Origin: Catellatospora coxensis
GTDB taxonomy: Bacteria > Actinomycetota > Actinomycetes > Mycobacteriales > Micromonosporaceae
Direction of reading: 5' to 3'
Length of the DNA stretch: 64,000 nt
Assembly (NCBI RefSeq): GCF_016862635.1
Contig: NZ_BONI01000039.1
Location: 1-64,000 of the forward strand
Shown here: one piece after another, positions 17,382-25,360 of the stretch
Layout of the letters: each line of letters starts with the position of its first letter
Position numbering within the stretch: position 1 is the stretch's first letter
Program-made: the position numbers and the translations under genes
Notes under the pieces: model-generated
Databases searched by the model: none
The model's input: only the letters and a program-made list of their open reading frames with translations
Told to the model about the DNA's origin: nothing

Positions 17382-18349
17382 GGCGCCGCCGGCTGGCCCT
17401 GCTGCTCTGCGTGCTGCTCGGGCCGGCGCTCGCCGCCTGCACGGCGGACGCCGAAGAGGCCGCACCGGCCTGGCACGGCGGCACCCTGACCATCGGCACC
17501 GGCCCCACCAACGGGGTGTTCAACCAGGTGGGTGGCGGTTATGCCGACCTGATCAACCGCTACCTGCCCGGCTACGAGGCGCTCGCCCCGCCGACCAACG
17601 GCGCGGGCGAGAACCTGCAGCGGCTGGCCATCGACGACGTGCAGATCGCGTTCACCTTCGCCGACGTGGCCGCGGACGCCGCCGCGGGCAAGGGCCTGTT
17701 CGAGGGCAAGCCGGTGCAGTTCCGGGCGCTGGCCCGGATCTTCAACGGCCAGACGCACCTCGTGGTCCGCCGCAACGCGGGCATCAAGTCGATCGAGGAC
17801 CTGCGCGGGAAGAAGGTCGGCACCGGCCCGCAGAACTCCGGCAGCGAGGAGGTGGCCGTCCGGCTGCTGACCGTCGCCGGCCTGGACCTCAAGCGCGACA
17901 TCACCCAGGTGTCGGCGTCGCTGTCGCAGATGACGTCCTCGATGCGGTCCGGCGACCTGGACGCCATGTTCTACTCGGCGGGCCTGCCGACCACCGGCAT
18001 CCAGGGCCTGTTCGACCAGTCGCCGGGCGTGTTCACCCTGGTCCCGCTCGACAAGATGGGCCAGGCCATCAGCAAGGCGCATCCCGACATCTACGCCCCC
18101 GGCAGCATCCCCAAGGGCATGTACGGACTGGCCGACGAGGTGGACACGATCGCGGTGCCGAATTTGATCGTGGTGCCGGTCGACATGCCCGACGACATCG
18201 CCTACCGCCTCACCCAGCTGCTCTTCGACCACCAGTCGGAGCTGGCCGCGGTGCACCCGGAGGGCGGCAACTTCGGCCGCGACATCGCCCCGCTGGTGTC
18301 GCCGCTGGAGCTGCACCCCGGCGCGCGGCGATTCTACGGAGTGTCCTGA
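17378..18349 (+). CDS. TAXI-family (TRAP-associated) solute-receptor lipoprotein
   Basis: A 323-residue lipoprotein: signal peptide with lipobox LAAC (residues about 13-20), then TAXI-family landmarks LTIGTGPTNGVFNQVGGGYADLIN, LRGKKVGTGPQNSGSE and VPNLIVVPVDMPDD. TAXI receptors bind small anionic solutes for TRAP transporters, but no TRAP membrane subunits flank this gene. It overlaps the roadblock stop by 4 bases (GTGA; an in-frame GTG at 17375 is also possible), so it should be made together with the kinase and roadblock protein. I infer it could deliver or report a ligand to the kinase's extracellular domain. Confidence 0.85.
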   Translation: MRRRRLALLLCVLLGPALAACTADAEEAAPAWHGGTLTIGTGPTNGVFNQVGGGYADLINRYLPGYEALAPPTNGAGENLQRLAIDDVQIAFTFADVAADAAAGKGLFEGKPVQFRALARIFNGQTHLVVRRNAGIKSIEDLRGKKVGTGPQNSGSEEVAVRLLTVAGLDLKRDITQVSASLSQMTSSMRSGDLDAMFYSAGLPTTGIQGLFDQSPGVFTLVPLDKMGQAISKAHPDIYAPGSIPKGMYGLADEVDTIAVPNLIVVPVDMPDDIAYRLTQLLFDHQSELAAVHPEGGNFGRDIAPLVSPLELHPGARRFYGVS

Positions 18350-18427
18350 CCGGCCGGGACGGAATCGCAGGACCGGCCCACCTCCGGACGGCCCCGGCGT
18401 AACGTCGGAGCCGTCCGGAGGTGTGTG

Positions 18428-18958
18428 ATGCCGTTCTTCGCTGCCATCTGGTTCACCGTCGTCGTCGGCTGGCTGATTCATGCCGCCGTGGACAAGCATC
18501 CCGACCGCAAGACCAAACACCGTGCCGTCGAGCTGGCCCTGCTCTGGATCATGGTGGTCGGCGCCGGCATCTGGGGCCTCGTCGGCGGGCTCAGCCACAT
18601 CGGGCCGACCTCCGGCCAGACCGCCGAGCAGATCGGCTACACGCAGTCGATGTTCCAGTGGGAGGTCGGCTGGGGCGACATCGCGGTGGCCGTGCTGGCC
18701 ATCGGCTGCGCCTGGCGGCGGCTGCGCGGCACCTGGCTGACCGCCGCGGTGACCGCGCTGGCCATCTCCTTCTGGGGCGACGCCTGGGGCCACTTCAACC
18801 AGTGGGTGTTCCACGACAACCACGCGCCGGCCAACGTCTGGGCGCTTCCCTCGGACATCCTGATGCCCCTGTTCGCGATCATCCTGCTCGTCATGTACCG
18901 CCGCGGCGCCCCCGCCCAGTCCTTCGAACGGCTCCCCACCCCAGCCCGCCGCCCCTGA
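18428..18958 (+). CDS. Conserved multi-pass membrane protein (possibly DUF6790)
   Basis: A 176-residue integral membrane protein with about five hydrophobic helices: residues 3-20, 35-55, 78-93, 100-118 and 140-158. Polar loops carry conserved-looking HPDRKTKHR and WGDAWGHFNQWVFHDNHAP, the latter rich in His, Trp and Asn. I do not recognise a function; it resembles small membrane families such as DUF6790. ATG at 18428 has GGAGG 6 bases upstream. It begins 78 bases after the TAXI gene and may or may not share its transcript. Confidence 0.7.
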   Translation: MPFFAAIWFTVVVGWLIHAAVDKHPDRKTKHRAVELALLWIMVVGAGIWGLVGGLSHIGPTSGQTAEQIGYTQSMFQWEVGWGDIAVAVLAIGCAWRRLRGTWLTAAVTALAISFWGDAWGHFNQWVFHDNHAPANVWALPSDILMPLFAIILLVMYRRGAPAQSFERLPTPARRP

Positions 18959-19025
18959 CCACGCCCCGGCCGCCCCGGCCGGACCGGCGTCGGTCAAGCC
19001 GGGCGCGGTGCGCACCAGGGTCATT

Positions 19026-19086
19026 CGACTTGCCAGGCACATGGGCGAAAGCGAGCTCAAGATACGCACAGGTGCCCGGCAAGTCG
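19026..19086. terminator. Inverted repeat between convergent genes
   Basis: Arms 19026-19043 (CGACTTGCCAGGCACATG) and 19069-19086 match in 16 of 18 positions around a 25-base spacer. It lies between the membrane protein stop and the stop of the 2Fe-2S gene, so it may terminate from both sides. Confidence 0.45.
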
Positions 19087-19112
19087 GACGATCAAGGACG
19101 CCCGTACGGCCG

Positions 19113-19448
19113 TCAGGTCTGGCCGGGGGCCTCGATGACGTACGGGATCAGGGCGACGGGGAGGTCGGCGGAGCCGGGGCCGCCCGCGGCCGCCCAGGAG
19201 GCGACGTATTCGACCGTCGCCTCGTCGAGGATGCCGCCCAGCCACACCGGACGGCCGCCGTCACGGCGACCCGTCGGGCGCGGGTGGACCACCATCACGT
19301 TCGAGTGCTCGCAGACGTCCAGGCACTGCGCGATACGCACCCGTACGCCCGCCTTCTCCAGTTGCCGCAGCTGGCCTTCGTGATCGGTGTCGGGGTGCTT
19401 GGCGGTGCCGCAGCAGCAGTCGCGGCACACCGTCACCCTGGCCTTCAC
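19113..19448 (-). CDS. (2Fe-2S) thioredoxin-like ferredoxin domain protein
   Basis: A 111-residue protein with Cys motifs CRDCCCGTAKHP near the N-terminus and AQCLDVCEHSNVMVV near residue 50, the two-plus-two Cys spacing of thioredoxin-like [2Fe-2S] ferredoxins. Actinobacterial homologues are often found with cobalamin and cobalt-transport genes. GTG overlaps the cbtA stop by 4 bases (GTGA), so it is the third gene of the riboswitch-controlled cbtB-cbtA unit. A redox role linked to cobalt or corrinoid handling is inferred; the partner is unknown. Confidence 0.8.
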   Translation of the reverse strand: MKARVTVCRDCCCGTAKHPDTDHEGQLRQLEKAGVRVRIAQCLDVCEHSNVMVVHPRPTGRRDGGRPVWLGGILDEATVEYVASWAAAGGPGSADLPVALIPYVIEAPGQT

Positions 19449-20170
19449 GCGGCCGCCCGCACGGCGGCGGTGTTCGCGACCGCGCCGGCCCGCAGCCCGG
19501 CCAGCCCGAACCCGACGCCGATCCCGGCCCACAGCACCACCGAGGCCAGCAGCGACAGCAGCCGGAACGACCACAGCAGATCGGCCGGTGTGCTGATCGG
19601 GTCACCCGACGACGGCAGCGCGAACAGCAGGGCCAGCCCCACCAGCACCACCCCGACCGGGGCCAGCTGGCGCACCGGCAGCGCCGCCCCGCGTTCGGCG
19701 AGACGCCCCGCCAGCAGGCCCGCCGCGGACACCGTGGCCAGCCCGATCGCGATCGCGGCCAGCCAGGTCGCCGTGCGCGCCTGCTGCGTCGCCTCGCTGC
19801 CCACCCCCGGCGGGTTCGTCGGGAAGCGCAGGAACGGCAGGAAAACCACGCCCAGGAAACCGGCCCCGGCCAGGCGCAGCGCCCGGCCCCACGGGTCGGC
19901 CCCCGGATCGCGGCGGTGCAGGACCGCGTACACCAGGCCGAACAGCAGCCCGATCGCCATGCCGGCCAGGATCACCGAGACCAGCATGCCGACGTGCTGC
20001 GTGTCGCGGCTGAACAGCTCCGCGCCGTGGCCGTCACCGGCGTTCGCGTGTTCGAGGGCGATCGCCCGGTCGATGACCGGCTCGGCGAGCACCAGCGACA
20101 CCACGGCGGAGAGGGCCCCGGCGCACGCACCGGCCAGCCCGCCCCGCCCCATCAGCGAGAGCAGGGACAT
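19445..20170 (-). CDS. cbtA: CbtA family cobalt transporter subunit
   Basis: A 241-residue membrane protein with about six helices. The CbtA-type N-terminus GRGGLAGACAGALSAVVS and the segment LVSVILAGMAIGLLFGLVYAVLHRR fit the family, and an extracytoplasmic loop holds Glu/His-rich LEHANAGDGHGAELFSRDTQHVG. CbtA pairs with CbtB in B12-riboswitch-controlled cobalt uptake predicted from comparative genomics. It starts 11 bases after cbtB stops. Confidence 0.85.
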   Translation of the reverse strand: MSLLSLMGRGGLAGACAGALSAVVSLVLAEPVIDRAIALEHANAGDGHGAELFSRDTQHVGMLVSVILAGMAIGLLFGLVYAVLHRRDPGADPWGRALRLAGAGFLGVVFLPFLRFPTNPPGVGSEATQQARTATWLAAIAIGLATVSAAGLLAGRLAERGAALPVRQLAPVGVVLVGLALLFALPSSGDPISTPADLLWSFRLLSLLASVVLWAGIGVGFGLAGLRAGAVANTAAVRAAA

Positions 20171-20181
20171 GTCCGCCCCGC

Positions 20182-20421
20182 TCAGTGACAGTTCGCGGCG
20201 AACAGGTGCCGCCCGTCGTGGGACAGCTCGTGCAGGTAGTTGGCGCTACGGGAGAGTTCCCCGTACACCGGGGACAGCAGCGCGCCCTGGTCCAGGAACA
20301 CCGCGTAGAGGATGAACAGCGCCACCGCGACGAGCACCCCCGCGATGACCTGATCCCGCAGCCGCCCCGCGACTCCGGCCGTCTCCTGCGACGGCACTGC
20401 GGGCGTCGACAACGCACCCAT
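20182..20421 (-). CDS. cbtB: CbtB family small cobalt transporter subunit
   Basis: A 79-residue protein with one membrane helix (about 26-46) and the conserved His-rich C-terminal tail HELSHDGRHLFAANCH that defines CbtB and probably binds cobalt. ATG at 20421 follows GGAGGTATGTC. It lies directly behind a cobalamin riboswitch, as CbtB usually does. Confidence 0.88.
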   Translation of the reverse strand: MGALSTPAVPSQETAGVAGRLRDQVIAGVLVAVALFILYAVFLDQGALLSPVYGELSRSANYLHELSHDGRHLFAANCH

Positions 20422-20464
20422 GACATACCTCCTCCTCGGGGTTCACCGCCCCGAACTGGACAAC

Positions 20465-20625
20465 GACGGGTCAGTGTCCTGACTCCCGGGTGGATGGAAC
20501 TTCGTCGCGCTTGCCGCGCCTTCCAGCCGCTGCGGCGGCCGTGGCTCGTGCGGGGCGCTCCCCGGTCACAGTGGCGGGACCGTCCCGGATTCTCACCGGG
20601 TTCCTGCGCACCGTCGTCTGATGTG
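20465..20625 (-). ncRNA. Cobalamin riboswitch upstream of cbtB-cbtA
   Basis: Read on the minus strand it contains GGAACCCGGTGAGAATCCGGGAC, the B12 box GCCACTGTGAC (20565-20575), and the closing element GGGAGTCAGGACACTGACCC just before the cbtB leader. These are the conserved parts of an adenosylcobalamin riboswitch, and should switch off cobalt uptake when B12 is plentiful. Ends are approximate. Confidence 0.92.
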
Positions 20626-20675
20626 AACTTGTTGCCCTCACCATGCCAGCAACGCTTGCCGGCCGTCAAACCTCC

Positions 20676-21623
20676 TCAGGGGTGACGTCGGTGAATATCC
20701 GCATGAAGCGGTGCGTGATCGTGGCCGTGCGGGTGATCGTGGTCGTGCGGATGATCGTGGCTGTGCCCCGGGTCACCCGGGTGATGGTGCGGGGTCTGCG
20801 GCAGGCCGACCCGGTCCTCGAAGCCCGGCAGGCTGATCCGGTACACACAGGAGTCGCAGTTCATCCGGATGTCGCCGGCCAGGGCCTCGCCGTAGCGTTC
20901 GATCACCAGGTCGGCCAGGGCGTCGGTGTCCCCGAGCACGTCCGCGCCGCGCACGTGCACGTCCGGGTGGGCCATGGCCCAGGTCGTGGCCTGCTCGGCC
21001 ACCCGGCGCGGCAGCACCCCGGTGAAGAGGAAGTACGGCAGCACCACGATGCGGCGCGCGCCCAGCGCCGCGCAGCGGTCCAGGCCCGCGGGCACGCCAG
21101 GGGCCGCGAGCGAGATGAAGGCGTACTCCACCCCGGCCGTCTTCGTCGTCTCGGCCAGCAGCCGGGCGGCCCGCGCGACCTCGGCGTTCGCGTCGGGGTC
21201 CGTCGAGCCCCGGCCGACCAGCAGCACCGTGCTGTCCTGATCGGCTCCCGCCTGGTCCAGCCGCTCGCGCAGCAGGGCGAGCACCGTGGGGTGCGCGCCG
21301 AGCGGGCGGCCGTACGCCACCGCCAGGCCGGGATGCCGCAGCTGCTCCCGGGCCAGCGCTGCGGGGATGTCACCCTTCGCGTGCCCCGCCGCGACGAGCA
21401 TCAGCGGTACGGCGGCCAGCCGGCGGTGCCCGCCCGCGACGAGGTCCGCCACCGCCTCGCCCAGCGGGGGCGGGGACAGCTCGATGAAGCCGCCACCGAC
21501 GGTCACGCCACGCGGGGCGAGGCGCTTGCCGACCCGTTCGGTGAACGCGCGGAACTGCTCGGCGCCGTCCGCGTCGGACGTGCCGTGCCCGGCGATGAGC
21601 AGCGCGGGCGGGGTGGTGGTCAC
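20676..21623 (-). CDS. cbiX: Sirohydrochlorin chelatase (CbiX-type) with His-rich tail
   Basis: A 315-residue double-domain chelatase. N-terminal AGHGTSD and the second-site AAGHAKGDIP carry the two metal-site His; a second half follows (VGRGSTDPDANAEVARAARLL, PYFLFTGVLPRR). It inserts cobalt into sirohydrochlorin in the early-cobalt route. The last 35 residues are a His/Asp tail (HSHDHPHDHDHPHGHDH) suited to metal storage. GTG is preceded by GGAGGAGAG and overlaps the cobH stop by 4 bases. It is the last gene of the operon. Confidence 0.9.
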   Translation of the reverse strand: MTTTPPALLIAGHGTSDADGAEQFRAFTERVGKRLAPRGVTVGGGFIELSPPPLGEAVADLVAGGHRRLAAVPLMLVAAGHAKGDIPAALAREQLRHPGLAVAYGRPLGAHPTVLALLRERLDQAGADQDSTVLLVGRGSTDPDANAEVARAARLLAETTKTAGVEYAFISLAAPGVPAGLDRCAALGARRIVVLPYFLFTGVLPRRVAEQATTWAMAHPDVHVRGADVLGDTDALADLVIERYGEALAGDIRMNCDSCVYRISLPGFEDRVGLPQTPHHHPGDPGHSHDHPHDHDHPHGHDHAPLHADIHRRHP

Positions 21624-22246
21624 AGTCTCTCCTCCAGGGGTAAAGGGTCGCCGTAGAGCAGGGCGTTCACGGCTGCGGCGGCGACGGCCGAGCCGCCGCG
21701 GGCGCTCAGATTGGACAGCTGGGGCAGCCCCGACGCGCGCAGTGCGGCCTTGGACTCGGCGGCACCGACGTAACCCACGGGCAGGCCGACCACCAGCGCC
21801 GGGGCGACCCGTCCGGCCGCCGCCAGCCGCAGCAGCTCGAACAGCGCGGTCGGGGCGTTGCCGACGGCCCATACCGCGCCGGTGGGGTGTTCCGCCGCGG
21901 CCAGCCGCACCGCCGCCGCCGACCGGGTGACGCCCTCGGCCGCGGCCAGTTCCGCCGCCCGCGCCGAGCCGACCAGGCAGCGCGACGGGTAGCGGGTGAT
22001 GCCCGCGCCGACCATGGTCACGTCCACGACCAGCGGCGCGCCCGCGGCCAGCACCGCCGCCCCGGCGGCCAGCGCCGCCTCGTCCAGTCTCAGGTCGCCG
22101 ACCCAGCCCGGATCGGCGGTGGTGTGCACGATGCGTTCGGCCACGTCCCGGCTGTGCCGGGGCAGCCCGGAGGTGTCCACGGCTGCCCGCAGGATGCGGT
22201 AGGACTCCGCCTCGATCGGGTGCACCGACCTCCGCACGATCGTCAT
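21620..22246 (-). CDS. cobH: Precorrin-8X methylmutase
   Basis: A 208-residue CobH/CbiC protein. Landmarks are the start HPIEAESYRILR, the motif DVTMVGAGITR, PVGYVGAAESKAAL and the C-terminal ARGGSAVAAAAVNALL. It shifts the methyl group from C-11 to C-12 to give hydrogenobyrinate or its cobalt form. ATG overlaps the ferredoxin stop (ATGA) and has GGGAGG upstream. Confidence 0.93.
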   Translation of the reverse strand: MTIVRRSVHPIEAESYRILRAAVDTSGLPRHSRDVAERIVHTTADPGWVGDLRLDEAALAAGAAVLAAGAPLVVDVTMVGAGITRYPSRCLVGSARAAELAAAEGVTRSAAAVRLAAAEHPTGAVWAVGNAPTALFELLRLAAAGRVAPALVVGLPVGYVGAAESKAALRASGLPQLSNLSARGGSAVAAAAVNALLYGDPLPLEERL

Positions 22247-22440
22247 CGCGCCTCCCGCTCGACCAGGGTCACCGCGTCGACCGGGCACACCTCGACGCAC
22301 TCGCCGCAGCCGGTGCACAGGCCGGGCCGGGCGTACAGCCGCGCCGGGCCCGTCCCGCCGATCGGCCGGATGGCGTGCGTGGGGCAGGTCAGCAGGCACG
22401 CGCCGCAGCCCTGGCAGCCGTCGAAGCGCACCGGGCTCAC
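22243..22440 (-). CDS. Small 2x[4Fe-4S] ferredoxin embedded in the cobalamin operon
   Basis: A 65-residue bacterial-type ferredoxin with two complete cluster motifs, CQGCGACLLTCP (residues about 11-22) and CTGCGECVEVCP (about 45-56). GTG at 22440 overlaps the stop of the cbiG-cobJ gene by 4 bases and its own stop overlaps the cobH start by 4 bases, so it is firmly part of the operon. It probably supplies electrons to a corrin-pathway reductive step; which one is not known. Confidence 0.88.
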   Translation of the reverse strand: MSPVRFDGCQGCGACLLTCPTHAIRPIGGTGPARLYARPGLCTGCGECVEVCPVDAVTLVEREAR

Positions 22441-24158
22441 CGCGCCATCCACGCGTACCCCCGCGGGGTGACCATGCGCCCGGCGACCGTACGGGTCGTG
22501 CTGGCCCCGACGATCACCACCGTGTTCATGTCCACCTCGGCCGGATCGATCGTGTCGAGGGTGGTCAGCGCGATCCGCTCGCCGGCCCGGGACGCGTCGC
22601 GGACCAGCCCGATCGGCGTGTCCGGCGGCCGGTGCGCGCCCAGGATCGCCAGCGCCGCCGGCAGCTGCCGGGTGCGCCGCGCGCTGCGCGGGTTGTACAG
22701 GCAGACCACGAGGTCCGCGCGGGCCGCCGCCTCCAGCCGCCGCTCGATCATCTCCCACGGGGTGTGCAGGTCTGACAGCGACAGGTACACGTGGTCATGC
22801 CCCAGCGGCGCACCGAGCAGCGACGACGCGGCCAGCGCCGCGGTCACTCCGGGCACCGCGGTCACCTCGATGTCGTCCCCGGCGAACTCCAGCGCCGGGG
22901 AGGCCATCGCGTACACGCCCGCGTCGCCGGAGCCGATCAGCGCCACCGCGTGCCCCTGCCGCGCCAGCTCGACGGCCGAACGCGCCCGCTCCTCCTCCGC
23001 GCCCAGCCCCGAGTCGACGATCCGGGTGCCGGGGCGCAGCAGGTGCCGGACCTGGTCAACGTACTGGTCGAGGCCGACGACGATCGAGGACGCGCGCAGC
23101 CGCTCCGTCGCCCGGGGGGTGCGCAGGTCCGCCGCGCCGGGACCGAGGCCGATCACCGCGAGCCGGCCCATCGGCACCAGCCGGGCCACCGCCACGGCCG
23201 CCATCGCCGACGCCGTCTTGCCCGCCACCAGCTCCGCCCCGCGACCCCGGGCGCCGGCGGCCAGCAGCGCCGCCGCCTCGGCCACGCTCGGCGTGCCGAC
23301 GGCGGCCCGGACCACCTCGGACGGGTTCGGCACGTCCACCGCCGCCAGCCGTTGCGCGGGGAACGTCACCAGCGGCAGGCCCCGGCCCACCGCGAACTCG
23401 ACCAGCCCGGCCTCGTCGGCCTTCACGTCGGCGGTCGCCACCGCGCAGACGGACTCCGCCGCCAGCCCCGCGCCCACGAGCACCCGCCCGACCAGCTCGG
23501 CGATCTCGTCAGCGGACACGCCGCGACTCGCCCCGATCCCCAGCACCAGCGACGGCGGATGCAACACCAGCACCGACCGGTCAGCGGCGGGTGCCACCCG
23601 GTGGTCGGTGATCAGCACCGTCGGCGTCGCGCCGGGATGGTCACCGAGGTTCGCGGGCAGCGCCGGCAGCGGCCAGACCTGCTCGGACCGCAGGTGCACG
23701 GGCTCGCCGTCGAGGAGCGCCCGAGACACCGGCGCGACGGCGTCGGGGTTCGCGACGGCGAACCCGAGCGTGTCCAGGCCCGGCAGCCCGGTGGCATCGG
23801 TGCCCGTGGTCACGACAGGCGACGCCCCCAGCACCTCGGACACCCGCGCGGCCAGCGCATTCGCCCCACCTCCATGCCCGCCGAGCAGCGCCACGGCCCA
23901 CTGCCCCGCCTCGTCCACACACACCACACCCGGCTGCGTCTGCTTCCCGCCCGAGTCCGTGGTGAGCAGGGGGGCGAGGAGGCGGACGGTGGCGCCGGTC
24001 GCGAGGAAGGCGACAATCGCGACGGAGTCGGACCAGGCGCGGGTGAGCTGGTCGCGGACGGTTCCCTCGTGGACGGTGCACTCGTCCGGCCACGCGGCGG
24101 CCAGCCGGGTCGCGGCTGCGCGGCCGGCGGCGGTGGCCCAGATCAGGCCGATGGTCAT
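22437..24158 (-). CDS. cobJ: CbiG-CobJ fusion: cobalt-precorrin-5A hydrolase / precorrin-3B C17-methyltransferase
   Basis: A 573-residue fusion. Residues about 1-300 form a CbiG-type module (IVAFLATGATVRLLAPLL, LLGGHGGGANALA, VLGIGASRGVSADEI), the hydrolase that opens the delta-lactone ring. Residues about 325-573 form a tetrapyrrole methyltransferase of the CobJ/CbiH group (LAVIGLGPGAADLRTP, LIGSGDAGVYAMA, VCLYNPRSARR). Both are conserved actinobacterial fusion partners. The two activities would act in sequence with the product passed within one chain. Both ends overlap neighbours by 4 bases. Confidence 0.9.
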   Translation of the reverse strand: MTIGLIWATAAGRAAATRLAAAWPDECTVHEGTVRDQLTRAWSDSVAIVAFLATGATVRLLAPLLTTDSGGKQTQPGVVCVDEAGQWAVALLGGHGGGANALAARVSEVLGASPVVTTGTDATGLPGLDTLGFAVANPDAVAPVSRALLDGEPVHLRSEQVWPLPALPANLGDHPGATPTVLITDHRVAPAADRSVLVLHPPSLVLGIGASRGVSADEIAELVGRVLVGAGLAAESVCAVATADVKADEAGLVEFAVGRGLPLVTFPAQRLAAVDVPNPSEVVRAAVGTPSVAEAAALLAAGARGRGAELVAGKTASAMAAVAVARLVPMGRLAVIGLGPGAADLRTPRATERLRASSIVVGLDQYVDQVRHLLRPGTRIVDSGLGAEEERARSAVELARQGHAVALIGSGDAGVYAMASPALEFAGDDIEVTAVPGVTAALAASSLLGAPLGHDHVYLSLSDLHTPWEMIERRLEAAARADLVVCLYNPRSARRTRQLPAALAILGAHRPPDTPIGLVRDASRAGERIALTTLDTIDPAEVDMNTVVIVGASTTRTVAGRMVTPRGYAWMAR

Positions 24159-25360
24159 GGCAACTCCCCGGAGACGACGAAGACGGGATTGGTCGCGGCG
24201 AGCCGGTGACTGCCGCCGGGCAGCGGGCTCAGGCGCGAGGCCTGCAGCTGTACGCCGTCCGCCCGGTAACCGGCGCCGTCCAGCACGCCCAGCACCGGGC
24301 CGACGCGTTCGAGCCCGGCCAGCGCGGTCACGATCCGACTCGGCCGCCGCGCGACGCACGCCGCGAGCACGGCAGGGCCGCCACCGCCGACGAAGACCGC
24401 ATCGGGCTCGGGCAGCCCGGCCAGGCAGTCGGGCGCGTCACCGGCGACGAGGCGTACGCCGAGACCGGCCGTGTTGGCGGTGATCAGCGGCAGCGCCGCC
24501 GGGTCGCGTTCGACGGCGAGCACCGCCGCGCCGAACCGGGCGCACTCGGCGGCGACCGAACCGGACCCGGCTCCCACGTCCCAGACCAGCTCGCCGAGGC
24601 GCGGACCGAGCCGGGCCAGGACGTACGCGCGTACCTCCGCCTTGGTGATCATCGAGTCGCGGTGGGCGTAGGCGGCCTCCGGCAGCGCCCACCCGGCGGG
24701 CCCGGGGCCGGCCCCGGCGATCCAGCCGGGGCGTGGACCGCGCTGCGGCCGGGCCGGGTCCAGCACGAGCACGACGTTCGGATCGGCCCAGGTGCCTGCG
24801 ACCGCCTCCGCCGCGTCGACGGTGACCAGCCGTTCCTGCGGCGTGCCCAGCCGTTCCGCCACCACCAGCGTGCGCGCCCAGCCGTCCAGGGCCGCGCCCA
24901 GCTCGGCCGGGCCGCCGCCGGGCGCGGTCAGCACCGCCACCTTCGGGTACGCCCGGCAGACGTTGGCCGCCCGCCGCAGCCCGGCAGCGGCCGAGGTGTG
25001 GTCGCGGCCGTGGGCGGAGACCACGAGCGCGTCGTCCCAGGGCAGGCCCGCCCGGCCGAAGGCGGCCGCGACGCTGGACACCGCCGGGATCACCACCGGC
25101 TCGACCCCGGCCCGGCGCAGCGCCGCGACGATGCCGAAGAACCCCGGATCGCCGCTGGCCAGCACCACCGCCTCGCCCTCGTGCGCGGCCACCCGCGCCA
25201 CCACCGGCGCGACCGGTCCCATGACCAGGCACTCCGCGGCGACGTCCAGCCCGGACAGATGCCGCGCACCCCCGGCGACCAGCGTCGCCCGTGCCAGCGC
25301 CGCCCCGGCGGCCGCGCTCAGCCCGCCGCCGTCATGGCCCACGACCGTCACCCGCCGCAT
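24155..25360 (-). CDS. cobL: Precorrin-6Y C5,15-methyltransferase (CbiE-CbiT fusion)
   Basis: A 401-residue bifunctional protein. CbiE-type methyltransferase at residues 1-200 (VTVVGHDGGG, VVLASGDPGFFG, VSSVAAAFGRAGLPWDD), then the CbiT-type class I methyltransferase/decarboxylase (about 215-401; HRDSMITKAEVRAYVLARL, VWDVGAGSGSVAAECAR, DAVFVGGGG). It adds methyls at C-5 and C-15 and decarboxylates the C-12 acetate. ATG at 25360 has GAGG upstream. It is preceded by the only real gap in the operon. Confidence 0.93.
   Translation of the reverse strand: MRRVTVVGHDGGGLSAAAGAALARATLVAGGARHLSGLDVAAECLVMGPVAPVVARVAAHEGEAVVLASGDPGFFGIVAALRRAGVEPVVIPAVSSVAAAFGRAGLPWDDALVVSAHGRDHTSAAAGLRRAANVCRAYPKVAVLTAPGGGPAELGAALDGWARTLVVAERLGTPQERLVTVDAAEAVAGTWADPNVVLVLDPARPQRGPRPGWIAGAGPGPAGWALPEAAYAHRDSMITKAEVRAYVLARLGPRLGELVWDVGAGSGSVAAECARFGAAVLAVERDPAALPLITANTAGLGVRLVAGDAPDCLAGLPEPDAVFVGGGGPAVLAACVARRPSRIVTALAGLERVGPVLGVLDGAGYRADGVQLQASRLSPLPGGSHRLAATNPVFVVSGELP

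Noticed and set aside
16953-18349. Complete conservon (cvnABCD)
   Set aside because: No DUF742 protein or small GTPase in any frame after the roadblock gene.
19008-20315. Forward open frame across the cbtA region
   Set aside because: Antisense to cbtA and the 2Fe-2S gene, product low-complexity Arg/Ser/Pro.
22243-22440. Remnant of cobG
   Set aside because: The product is a complete two-cluster ferredoxin with no sulfite-reductase-like domain around it.
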